A stretch of DNA of 64,000 bases from Heterocephalus glaber. Taxonomy: Eukaryota; Chordata; Mammalia; Rodentia; Bathyergidae. A model generated the notes under the pieces. The model had not been told where the DNA came from. It saw nothing but the letters and a program-made list of their open reading frames with translations, and ran no database searches. Each line of letters starts with the position of its first letter. The first letter of the stretch is position 1. The position numbers and the translations under genes are program-made. Of the stretch, positions 1 through 12,100 are shown one piece after another. Where the stretch lies: positions 11,005,973-11,069,972 of the forward strand of contig NW_004624747.1 in the NCBI RefSeq assembly GCF_000247695.1, read 5' to 3'.

Positions 1-29
1 ACACACACATATATGTAAAGCAACATTTT

Positions 30-500
30 ACTCATTTGCAATTGTACAGTTTGGGGTTGTTGACTGCATTACATTTTGTGCAACCATCCGTTGTACCCAT
101 CTCCAGAGCCTTTTGAACATCTCAAGCTGAAATTCTGCCCATGAAGCAACCGCTCCCCACTCCTCCTCCCTGGCCCCTGGGAACCGCCCTCTACTTCCTT
201 CTCTATGAATTTGACTCCTTTATGCACCTCACATAGATGGAATCATACTATATTTGTTGTTTTGTCTCTGGCTTATTTCCCTTAGCATAATGTCCTCAAG
301 GTCCACCCATGCTGTATGTAGCATGTATCAGAAGTGCCTTCATTTTTTAAGACTAAAAAATGTTCCATTGTTTGTATATACTGAATTTTGTTTATTCATC
401 CAACACCTGCTGGCCATTGTGAATGATGTTGCTCTAGACAGGGGTGTGCAAGGCTTGTTTGAGTCCCTGTTTTCAGTTCTTGTGGCTATATACCCAGAAG
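30..500 (-). repeat. L1 fragment, antisense
   Basis: Contains the reverse complement of familiar old-L1 3' sequence (tagatggaatcatactatat, then tccaacacctgctggccattgt). Followed by a SINE and a short plus-strand L1-like piece (620-760). Confidence 0.6.
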
Positions 501-517
501 TGGCCAAAACTAACTTT

Positions 518-604
518 TTTTTTTTTTTTTTTCAGTACTGAGGGTCTAACTCAGGACCTGTGCTTGCAAGGCAGGCATGGTGCCACTGAGCTAAATCCCC
601 GGCC
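518..604 (-). repeat. ID-like SINE
   Basis: Poly(T) head, then ctgagctaaatccccggcc. Flanked by CCAAAACTAACTTTT and CCAAAATTAACTTTT. Confidence 0.85.
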
Positions 605-819
605 CCAAAATTAACTTTTGATAGAACCTTTAACTCAGCAATGCCACTTATTGGAATTTACCCTATGGATGTGCCATGCAGATACCAGCCAAGTGAAATA
701 TCTGACAATACCAAACATGGTAGTGTTTATAACAAGAAAGCTGGACAAGCAATGCCCATCAAACAGATCCGAGGACGCAGCCTTCAGGGGAGGCCTGGAG
801 CCTTTCAGAAGCAACATGG

Positions 820-1062
820 CAGAACCTGTGCTGCATGGAGAATGGATGCAAGCAGGCGCAAAAGGCCTGGGTCACAACCCCAGCCCTGCCACTTACCGGC
901 TGTGTAACTTTGGGAGAGTTACTAAACTGCCCTGAGGTGAATGTCCTCATAAAGTAAAAGGGGGATGATAAAACTCTTTTCACAGGGTTCTGTGAGGTTT
1001 TGAATAATAGAGGTATAGAACTTAGGCCTAGTGTATGGTACATAGTAAGTAAGCAGGAATTC
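820..1062 (+). repeat. MIR SINE
   Basis: The central core ccctgccacttaccggctgtgt, then the gggagagttactaaactg and tagtgtatggtacatagtaag pattern of MIR is clear. Confidence 0.75.
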
Positions 1063-1134
1063 AAATGATCTTCAACATTCATTAAGTAGAATCTGTGAAA
1101 CGTATGACACAAAGTGGCCTTTTGTATTATTCAA

Positions 1135-1135
<1 letters not shown>

Positions 1136-1161
<26 letters not shown>
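1136..1161. repeat. (TG)n microsatellite
   Basis: Pure TG run next to a MIR. Confidence 0.9.
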
Positions 1162-1165
<4 letters not shown>

Positions 1166-1431
1166 AATATGTAGTTTTATGCACAAAACCTTTCTATTTT
1201 CTGGGAAACAATTACAAGACACTGTTGATTCTCATGGTTACTGGGAGTAAAAGGGACTATTTCTTTTCCTTTTGTACTTCTCTGTGCTGTCAGCAATATC
1301 CAGACTTACATGTATTACTTTATTCTTCCAACAAATATCAAGAGATTATCTGGAAGAGAGATCCATTCTATTTTTAAAAATTGTTTTTTGTATAATTTTG
1401 TATTTAAAGAAAAAAACCTTGATATGTTATA

Positions 1432-1664
1432 CAGTGGTACCTTGGTTCACAAACTCAATTCTCGCCACGATTCTAGTTGCAAACTGAACTGGGTGAGAAC
1501 TGAATCAAATTTCCCCATAAGGTCAGCACTGAACCTAACCACTGAATTTGTATATGTGCTGCCAAAGTGAGCACCTAACCATTGAATTTGATTCGGTTCT
1601 CATCCAACTCGGTTTGCAACCAGAATCATGGAAAGAATCAAGTTTGTGAACCAAGGCACCACTG
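1432..1664. mobile_element. Tigger-like palindromic MITE with TA target duplication
   Basis: The left end CAGTGGTACCTTGGTTCAC and the inverted right end CAGTGGTGCCTTGGTTCAC are near-identical and TA flanks both. The arms continue to pair inward for about 80 nt, so the whole 233 bp can fold as a hairpin. There is no transposase. Confidence 0.8.
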
Positions 1665-1789
1665 TACTATGTTTTAAAGATTCTTAGTGACAAACTTAGG
1701 AGTAAAAATAGTTTTAAGCCAAAAGTGCTTTGAAGAAAGCAAAAAAAGACTTGCGGCTTGATGATTTCTTACCATCAAGAAAGTGAAGA

Positions 1790-1922
1790 GTGAAGGGAGG
1801 ACAGGGGAATGGGGAAAAATAAGAACTGAGATATGTTATATAAAGGTACAAGTTCCCAATGATGAATGTAAATGTACTGTATACCTAAAATGTACGAATA
1901 AAAGAATTTAAGGGGGGAAAAA
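1790..1922 (+). mobile_element. Purine-tract repeat, copy A (short 3' piece)
   Basis: gaagggaggacaggggaatgg, then ttcccaatgatgaatgtaaa, tatacctaaaatgtacgaat and an AATAAAAG end repeat the 3' portion of the copies at 45230 and 58580. It abuts an L1 fragment. Confidence 0.55.
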
Positions 1923-1925
1923 AAG

Positions 1926-2890
1926 AAAGTGAAAAGACAACCCAGAGAACTGGAGAAAATATTTGCAAATCATATACCTGATAAGGGCCTACTATCCAGC
2001 ATATATAAAGAACTCCTACAACTCAATAATAAAATGTTTTTTAAGTGGGTAAAGGATCTGAACAGGCGTTTTTCCAAAGAAGATATACAAGTGGCCAGTA
2101 AGCACATGAAAAGATGTCCAACATCATTACCTATCAGGGAAATGCAGATCAAAACGACAATGAGATACCTTTCACACCCACTAGAATGCCTATAACCAAA
2201 AAATTAGGTAATTACAAGTGTTGATAAGGATGTGGAGAAATTATGGCCTTCATACACTGCTGCTAGGATTGCAAAATGGGACAGCTACTGTGGAAAACAG
2301 TCTGGCAACTTCTCAAAAGGTTAAGCACAGAGTTATCATATAAGCCAGGAATTCCACTCTTAGTTATATGCCCAAGAAAAAGGAAAATGTATATTCACAC
2401 TAAAACTTACACAGGCAACCTCAAGACTGATCGACTAATGAAAGAATAAACAAAAGTGGCTTATTTACACCATGGTAATATTTTGCAACAATAAAAGGAA
2501 GAACATGGATGAACCTTGAAACATTACGGCGCCTAGTGAAAGAAGCCAGACCTAAAAGGCCACATATTGCAGATTCCATTTATGGAACATGTCCAGAAGA
2601 GGCAAATCTATGGAGACAGAAAGTAGTTTGCTGCCTGGAGCTGGAGGGGATGGGTAGAGGGTGTGAGAAATGGGCAGTGACTGGTGATGAGTACAGGACT
2701 TCTTTTGGAGGTTCTGAAATGTTCTAAAACAGACCATGGGTGGTTACATAACTCTGTGCATATACTAAAAACCACTGAGCTATACACTATAGGTGGATGA
2801 AATTATGGCATGTGAATCACTGACTTTAACAAATTTTGATGGAATATTAACTATCTCAATAAAATGGTTACAGATAAAAGTAGCCAGTAA
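1926..2890 (+). repeat. Old L1 fragment (ORF2 3' end and 3' UTR)
   Basis: Encodes broken pieces of the L1 ORF2 carboxyl end (region of atatttgcaaatcatatacc and caaaacgacaatgagatacc) and continues into 3' UTR-like DNA with an AATAAAATGG end. No intact frame. Confidence 0.75.
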
Positions 2891-3040
2891 ATAAAATAAG
2901 AAAGGTTTGTTAGAAGGCAAGCTAGATCAAAGGCTAGGGATTATCTGGTGTGGCCATGTGCAGCACTTCCTCAGGAGACCTGGGCTGGGCACACACAGAG
3001 GGCTCCCACGTGGCTGTGACCTGCACCCCCAGCCACTCAC

Positions 3041-3135
3041 CCTTGGTGCAATAGGTGACCTCCCCAGCATAGTGGAAGAGTCGGAACTCCATCCAGCCAA
3101 TCCTCTTCCGGCCCTTGGGACCAGCCAGCTTCCGC
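3041..3135 (-). CDS. MYO1H: MYO1H coding exon 14 (residues 485-517), leftmost exon in window
   Basis: This encodes [20 protein letters not shown] followed by [12 protein letters not shown], the strand leading to loop 2. The acceptor is cttgtag and the donor AAGG|gtgagt, with phases consistent with exon 13. The next expected exon (FLEKNNDLL type) was not found between positions 1 and 3040, so the gene continues outside. Confidence 0.94.
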
Positions 3136-6100
3136 CTACAAGACACAAACAGACACAGATCGAGCCTTTCAACTCCCCTGCAACAAAATAACAAAATCCC
3201 CAAAACGTAGACCAGAGAGTGAGCAACAGAAGCCTTCGGGAAAGCTAACTGCCTGCAGAGCCCTGCCAGAAGCCCTGCTACCTCTTCTCTGAATACAGAT
3301 TCAGGTCCCCCTACTGGAAGACCCTTCCTTCTCTTGAGAACCAGGAATAAAAATGCTGCGTTTAAAAAATGAAATAACCTCTAGGGCCGGGGATTTAGTT
3401 CAGTGGTTCCGCCACCTGCCTTGAAAGCGCAAGATCCCGAGTTCCATCCCTGGTACCAAAAAAACCAAAAAACCAAAAAAACTTCTATTTTCCTAGATGA
3501 TAATTAAGAAACAAATTTACTATGTTGTATTTTATGATATAGAGAAACTAAAATATGAACTATCATGTTTCAGATTCTAATGACACATATGCATGTGTAT
3601 ACTGTGTGTGGGGGGTACTGGGCATTGACCCAAGGCCTTTGGGCTAAGCTACCTCTCCAGCCCTTTTTTACTTTTTGAGATACAGTCTGGCCAAGTCACT
3701 AAGTTACTCAGGCTGGGCTTGAATTTGCGATCCTTCTGGTTCAGTCTCCCACCGTGTTGGAATTACAGGTATGCACCATCATTCCTGGTTTTATAAATTT
3801 TTTAAGTAATTTATTTTGGAGATATAACATCTATTGGCAGCACACATATCCTAAACGTACAGCTCAATGAGGTTTTTTTTTTTTGGGGGGGTACCGGGGA
3901 TTGAACTTGGGACCTCATGCTTTTTAGGCAGGCAGCAGCACCACTGAGCTAAATCTCTGGCCCCAGCTCAGTGAGTTTTTGCAAACCAAACACACCCACA
4001 TAATCTGTATCTAAATCAAGAGAGAGAATGCTACCAGTTCCTGAGCACTGTCTCACCTGAGTCCTTCCGGTCACAGCCTGACATCTAGTCACACGCATGA
4101 GCTTTATTTCATTCTATACTTTGGAGACATGGTATCAGAAGTATGCACTCTTTTATGCCCTGTCTCTCCTGTTCACACTTATGTGTGACTAACTCACATC
4201 ACAGCATGCAGTCAGAGATACTAATTCAAATGGTGCTCTGTTATTCCATTTGTGAATGCACCACCATTTCTTTTCCATCCTTGGTTCATTTACTTATCCT
4301 TATTATATAAGTCTGATAAAGACACTACTGAATTTTTATTTACCGAATTTTACTACAGCCAGAAATTAGGCAATTTATATAAACATTTACAAAATTATAT
4401 GGTAAGTATATTAATATCCCCAACTTGTACAAGGAGAAATTCAAACACAGGAGTAATTCGTTCTTGTTACTGAGCTACATTCCCAGCCCTCAAAATCAGG
4501 TCTTTATGATGCCAGAGCTATGGGTTTTTGCTTTGTTTTACTTTGGTGCTGGGGACTAAATCCAGGCCCTCACATACTAAGCACATGCTCTGCAACTGAT
4601 CCATACCCTCAGGCCAGAGCATATGTTCTTAAATTCTCTCTTGTTGGTTTCAAAGACTAAGTTAAATTTCTAATTTTTCTTCCAGGATGTTATAAATACT
4701 TTATATTTTGACCTGCGTGATAATTACCCTGGTGCATACACAGATAAAATTTCAATGGTTGTACATTTCAGATCTACATTCATTACATAAAAAATACATA
4801 CTTAAGAGAGACTGTTTCATGTCCAAGATGTAATGATCATTGACTAAAGCAAGATACAAAATCTCAAAACAATCCTACTTGGAATTCGTTTGAGCTTGAT
4901 TTCTACTAACAAAGGTATGGGTGTGCATGAATTGGTGTATCATCATGATATTTTTATGTATAAAGGGACAGTTGCACTCCTGAGGCGCAAATCAAAGATT
5001 GCAGAGACCCTGCCTCAGCAGCCTGTCAAATGAAGCACTTACGTCTGGAAGTGGGCATGCTTGCCCACTTTCTCTTCCAATTTCTCCAGGAAACTCAAGT
5101 CTGTAGCAGGACCAGGACGGATGCATTCTTCATCCTTCAAAAGAAAAAAGACACACCTTGATCCACAGCAAATCCAAGTTTAAATGCTCCTGCTGACAAT
5201 GGCCGAAGGCCCTGGACTAAAATGCTTGCATCTTATCACAGGATTCCTTACCACACATATTTAGCCTCCTAGATCTGTGCCAGGGAACCAGAGGGAATGG
5301 GAGCTCCGTGAAGAGTCAACTCTCCTAGACCTCTCACTCATGTATTTTTGAAATTTTCCCAAGGATCCCCCCCCCCGCTGTTGCCATGGCTACCTGACTT
5401 AAACATTCCGCCTCACTTTCTCTTAACCAGTCATTACTATCCAAGAAGAGCGACATGCACACAGACTCCTTGCACTAGTGATAGGGGAAAGTTTTAGATA
5501 ACTTAATAGATTGACTATTAAGGTAGTTGTAGAAGCAAAATAAGTAATGTGTTCCTTTAAGATTTGCTTTTCCCATAACTCCTTGTTTAAGGTGATGGTT
5601 ATCCGACTCTAACCAGTAACTTCATTAACCTAACAAAGTTGCAATGCCAGGGTGAATTTACAATGTATATGTGCCTATCTCGTGTCTGTGACTTGTAAAT
5701 AGGAACTGGAATTGTATTTACACATCAAAGACCACTAGGGATGAGATAATGGCTAAAAAGGATATAAAAAGGGAAACACCGAACAAAGGGGTGCATGGAT
5801 ACTAATCAGACCTGTTTCTGGTGTTCCTGCCCGCTCCCGAGAAGAAATTTCATTATTTTATCTGAATTCTGTGTCTCCGTGTATTTCTTTCCGAGATTTC
5901 TGCAACACTAGGACCAAAGTCCTCCTGGAAAATAGGCTATAAAACCCACTAGGACTGACCTTTCATATCTTTCAAGCTGTGTCTGTTTTTTACATTTGGT
6001 CCTCAACAATGATACCATTTAATTGACCACCTTGAAAAATTATAAATGAATCAACCCTCTAGCTTTTATTAAAATCACAACAAAAATATGGGTTACAGGT

Positions 6101-9100
6101 TGATGAGATAACTTCTATGAGGTGAATGTCCATATGGAAACCAAAAGCAGCAAGCGTCGTTTATTACTGACACTTTGTAAAACCCTGGGGTAGCAATCCA
6201 TAGGAGCACTGAGTGGATGTGGACCAGCTCATGTCACCCTGTGCTTCCTGGAACACATCCTCTCCCCACATGCTGCCCTCACTACCTCCAGGTCTTTGCT
6301 CAAATGCCACCTTCTCAGTGAACCTCCCTATCTTTCCTAAAATGGAACCCCACTCCCACACCCTTCCTGCAGAGTCCTCCTTTTCCACTTTCTCTCTGTA
6401 GCACCATCACTACATTTTCCCCAGTAGGCTGCTTGCTGTTAAGCTCTCAAAGTGAGAACTCTATTTTTTTTTTCTTTATTTTTTTTTTTACCGGGGATTG
6501 AACTTGGGACCTTCCGCTTGCGAGACAGGTGCCAGAACCACTGAGCTAAATCCCTGGCCAAAGTGAGAACTTTAAAACTTCCTGAGGGCAGGAGTTTGCA
6601 TCTGTCTTCCTCACTGCTGTGCCCCACAGCACAAGGCACAATCCTGGTACAAAGTAAGTGCTAGATAATAGATGAACAGAGTGTGAACGCTTGCCCCACA
6701 CCATAGTTCCAAGCACTCTGAGTATATGATCTCCTTTTAGCCCTACAGCTCCTCTCTGAGGAAAGTGTTGTTATCACTGTACTCATTCAAAGATGAAACG
6801 GGAGCACAAAGAGGTTAAGACACCTGCCTAATGTTATACAGGTGACGCTCACATTAGTGGCAACAACAGTCACTACCCATTGACATCCCTGCTGGGTCAC
6901 AGGGTAGTTGGTGGCTGTGTAGGGATATGAGGTCGGGGGAGAAAAGGGGACCAATTATTTTCACCAGTAGGGAGGCAAACAGTGGCTCCGATGAGCTCGA
7001 AGGACAAGCAAGGTAATGATCTCTTGTTTGCCTTTAGAATGTATTTTAAAACTTGTTGAATTTGATCAATTGTGGGTGCGAGGACACTGATATTTTCATA
7101 AATTGCAATAGTTCAAAACATAACCACAAGCCCATTCCAAGGAGCCTCAACTCTAATTCAATTGACACTGTTTGCAAAACCTCCTTTTATGTGTCCTGGC
7201 TTCCTGGTTGTACTAAACATGAAAGCAGCCCTTCTCCAATGGCCACTGTATTCCTCCACTCTCTGTTACTATAACAGAATGCCTGAGGCTGGGAACTTCA
7301 CAAGGAAGAGGTTTAATTAGCACCCAGTTCTGCAGGTTCAAGGGCATGGTGCTGGCCTCTGCTCAGCTCTGGGGAGTCCCCACAGTAGATGGCAACCCAG
7401 TGGCACAGGAAGCCAGAGAAAGGCCAGGTAGGGGTCAGGCTTGCTCTTATTATTATTGTTATTATTACATTGATATATTCTTAGTATTATTTTGGTTCTG
7501 GGAATTGAACTCAAGGCCTTCACACTGAGCTACATCTACATCTCTAGCCCCTTTATTATTTTTTGAGACAGGTTCTCTAGCTAAGTCACTGAGTTGCCAA
7601 GGCTGGGCTGGAACTTGCCATCCTCCCGCCTTAGCCTCCTGGCGTGCTGGGCTTACTAGCATGCACCACCACACCCAGCCAGGCTTGGTCTTTTGTAACA
7701 ACCTTCTCAGGAGAACAGAACTAACCAGGGTCCTGCAAGAACTACATCAATTCCTTTTGAAGACAGCACCTGCTGGGATCTAATTGTTTCCCACTAAGTT
7801 TCCCCTCTTAAAGGTTTCACCACCTGACACTGTTACCACACTGAACCCCAAATTCCCAACGTGAGAACCCTTGGGGAGCCACTCAGACTGTATCCAGACA
7901 CAGCAGCCACCAAACGGTTGCCTAATCTGGGTCCCCAAGCTTATGTAATGGAAGACAGGTGTGCACACGTTCGCATCAGAGGTCTGTCCTTGCTGTCTCT
8001 GAAGGGCTTTGATTTAGGCTTAAAGATCTCAAGGAGAGGAAAAAAGCTCCACCTAGAGTTCCAAGCAAGAGATCAGCAAGAAAGTTCAACTTGCACCCTT
8101 CAACACCTTCCCAGATTCCACTCTTAGTCCTTCTGAAGCCTTAATAAAGTTCTTCCCTGGATGACTGGGTTCTAAGTCAGCATTCATTTTCTCACCAGGA
8201 TGGATATAATTCCTTTGTGTCTCTCTTCCACCAAATCACAGATGATCTTGTTGTTGAAATACTGAATTGGCTCCCACTAAAATGACAAAGAGAAAAGAGC
8301 TAAATCCCCAGCCTCAAAATGATTTTCTAAATATTTGTTTTAAAAATCTGATCTTCATGTCCAACCTTAAAAAAATGAGCCTTGGGTCAGGGATTTAGCT
8401 CAGTGGTTTCGCCGCCTGCTACGCAAGCGCAAGGACCCGAGTTCGATCTCCGGTACCAAAAAAAAAAAAAGAGCCTTTCTTTCAAAATAAGCAGAGGGGA
8501 CTGAAAAATAGTCCTTCGTGCCAATTAGGAACATCGCCAATGAAACAAGATTTTTCAAGCAAACATCTTCAGCCAGATAAAGGAATCAAACAAGGAGAGA
8601 ACATCAGAATGTTTACCTCGATGCCTTCTGTTTCATACTCTGCCTGTTCCGCTTTCAGAGTTCGCTCTATTAACAGCTGCTGGAGCTTCTCATTGCAGTA
8701 ATTTATACAGAACTGCTCAAAACTAGAGATGCAAGGGAATGAAATAACTAAAATTATGCAAACAAGCTAGCTCTTCAAAATTGCATTTATTTATTTGGGT
8801 ACTGGGGATCGAACTCAGGACCCTGCACTTGGGAGGGAGGTGCGGTGCCACTGAGCTAAATTCCTGGCCCCATTCACTTATTTTTTTAAGGATGCTTTTT
8901 ATTTTTTTATTTATTTTGGTAGTGGGGATTGAACTCAGGACCTTGCGAGGCAGTTGGTGGAATCACTGAGCTAAATTCCCGGCCAAGGATGCTTTTTAAT
9001 AAAGAAAAAAAACCAAAGTTCTTATTAGTAAACTAATGTACTAAATACATTGGGAGACTCAAGTTGAAATATATTCATTTTCTTTTTCAGTACTGGAGAG

Positions 9101-12100
9101 TGAACATGGGACCCTTGCACTGAGCTACATCCCCAGCCCTTGTTTTATTTTGTATTTTGAAACAAGGTCTTGCTAAGTCACTAAGTTGCCCAGGTGGGGC
9201 TAGAACTTGGGATCCTCCTGCATCAGCCTCCCAGCAGGCTGGGATTATAGGTGTGCACTACTACACTGGGCTTATGTTCACTTTTTAAAGTGGAATCACT
9301 TCCAGATCAGGGTGTGAATTAGGAGCTGTGCAAATCTGGGGAATTTCTAGGGATAGGAAAATCAATTTCAGTAACATCAACCTCTTTCCCATTTGCCCTG
9401 AGAATACTCACAGGTGGCACTTGGGGCTGCAGTGTTAATCCCAGGATAACCCTCAGATCTCAATCCTAACCTTACCCTCAAAGTTTGCCACAAAATATCC
9501 CACTTTTAGCATTCTTTTCACATGGCTCTAGTGTATGGATAGTCTTTGAAAACAAAAGACTTCATTCTATTTATAGAATTGGGTTTTAGTGGTGGGATTT
9601 CTCTTTATAAGATCCAATAATTCTTAATCACTAAAAATTAGTTGAATGCTGGCAGCCAGCTGTACTTTTTTTTTCTTTCCTAAATAGGAAATGGGAGTTT
9701 TAGAGATGACTTAAACCTTGACTGAAACCACAAAGGGGCACAAAGGACAGGTAGGTAGAACATGCGAGACTCACCCGTTCTTGTCGAACACTTCAAACCC
9801 ATAGATATCCAGCAATCCAATCACAGTTTTTTGGGTGAAATCCTAGTCAAAATACACACACCAAGAGTAATGATTGTGGAGTCTGGATGGCCGGAGTGCG
9901 TCCCCAGAGGGCTGGTGTGTTGAAATGTAATCCCCATGGTGAGGTATTAAGTGGAGGGAAGTTTAATTCAACTATGGAGTTTGGAGGTGGTTAGGATTGG
10001 ATAAGATCATTGGAAAGCAGCCCCCATGATCTAATACTGGCACTTTATAAGAAGAGAGAGAGACAAGATGACACAAGGACGTGTGCTCCCTGTGTCTTGT
10101 CATGTGGTGTCCTGCTCTGCCTCAGGATTCTGCCAGCAAGAGAGGCATTGTCACTGTGGGCTCTCAAGCCTCCAGAATTGTGAGCTAAATAAGTCTCTTT
10201 TCTTTACAAAGTCACCCAGCCTCAGGTATGTCATTATAGCAACAGAAAATGGACTAATTCAGTTAGGGTTATTTTTTTAACTTTGTGATACTCAATGCCC
10301 TGTTTCTGTCCCAAAGCCAGGACTGGGCTTTTTCTTTGGCAGTGGCTCACACACGGGATAACCTTCAGGTGCCTGCAGCCTGCCCCAGTCCCACTGTGGC
10401 TTTCATATCCACGTCCTGGGTAGTGATACCTTTTCCTCCCGATTCATGGTTTTGCTTCAGATCTCTTCAGCCTGCAAAACCCACGTTTAATCCAAAAAGA
10501 GAAGAGGAAAAGACCAATAGGCAGGCAAGGGGCTCCTCATCCAGAGGACAGGACTGGACAGTGCAGGACCAGCGGCATGGGGGTCATTTCACAGGCAAGC
10601 ATGTCAGGCAAGGATGGATACTGAACGATCCTGCTATGCTTGTGCTGTGTCTCCCAGAAGTCCATGTGTTGGAAAGCTCACCCCGAATTCAGGTCTTCTG
10701 TGTTTGGTGCTTGGAGGCGGGGCTTTGGAAGGCAGTAAGGGTTAGATGAGGGTGGTACCCCATCATGGCAAGGAAGGGAGGCCGAGCTAACACACTTGGG
10801 GGTTCCTGCTCCTCCAGAAGCCTGAGCTAAATAAACTCCTTCTTCTCCTTCCTCTCCTCCTCCTCCTCCCCCCTCTCTGACTCCTTCTGTTGTTTTTATA
10901 GTGGTAGGGATGGAACCCAGGACCTTGAACATACTAGGCAAGTGCTCTACTACTAAGCCACATCCCCAGCTGGTTTTATTTTTTAAATTTTGAGACAAGG
11001 TCTTGCTAAATTGGCCAGGCTGGGCTGGAACTTGGGATCCTCTTGTCTCAGCCTCCTGAGTAGCTGGAATTACAAATGTGTGCACTGCAACCCAGCAACA
11101 TCTACTCTTTATAAATTACCCAGTTTATGGCATTCAGTTATAGCAACAAAAAATGAACTAAGGCAAATAATGAGCTTTTTTTTTTTTTTTTTTTTAATGA
11201 GCTTTTTTTTTTTTTTTTCGGTACTGGGGATTGAACTTGGGACCTTGTGCTTGCAAAGCAGGAGGCAGAACCACTGAGCTAAATCCCCGGCCCTGTGCTT
11301 ATGCTTTTTAAAGGGTCACAGTGGAATCTTTGGTGCAAGTCTACTAAGCAGCTGCCTCCCTGGGTCTGTCCTTTGGATCCCCCCTCCATGAGTTTTGCCG
11401 CTTTCCCATGCACTAGAGTCATTTTCTCAGTGTCTAGCTTTGAATAAACTCTCTTTTATTCAAACAATTCTACTTAAAAAGGAAACATGATCTAATCAAA
11501 GGCTAGTTATAGTTTTAAAAACATATCAAAATATGCACTGTTAGCCTGATGTGGTGGAGCACAGCTGTAATCTCAGCTCCTTGGAAGGCTGAGGCAGGAG
11601 GATACCAAGTTTTTTTCTTTTTTTTTTTTTAGGATACCAAGTTTGAGGCCAACCTGGGCAACTGAGTGAGACCTTGTCACAAAATAAAAAGTAAAAAAGG
11701 CTGGGATCTCCAAATACAAAATAAACAGGGCTGGAGATATAGCTCAGTAACCCCTGGCTTTAATCATAAAATATGAAAATAAAATATACTACAGCTAAAA
11801 TTTCTGTGTATACCCAAAGCCAACCATCACATCACAAATATTGTGCACGCTACATAGTGGGACATGCCACAAAAGTCACCCAGTGTGCACTCCTGGGAGC
11901 TCACTGCACAGGAGACACTGGAAATGTGGACATGAAAAGACATCACCTCCCACATGTCCATAACCCCAGCACTCTTTGGAGGCTGAGGCAAGAGGACTGC
12001 AAGTTTGAGCCCCGTTTGAGCAACTTGGCAACATAGCAAGATCCTGTCTCAAAATAAAACATGAAAAAAGGACTTGGAGCATATAGCTCAGCACAAAAGC

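Noticed and set aside
10285..10749. 154-codon plus-strand frame
   Set aside because: It runs from unassigned DNA into a MaLR LTR and has no family similarity; best seen as chance openness.
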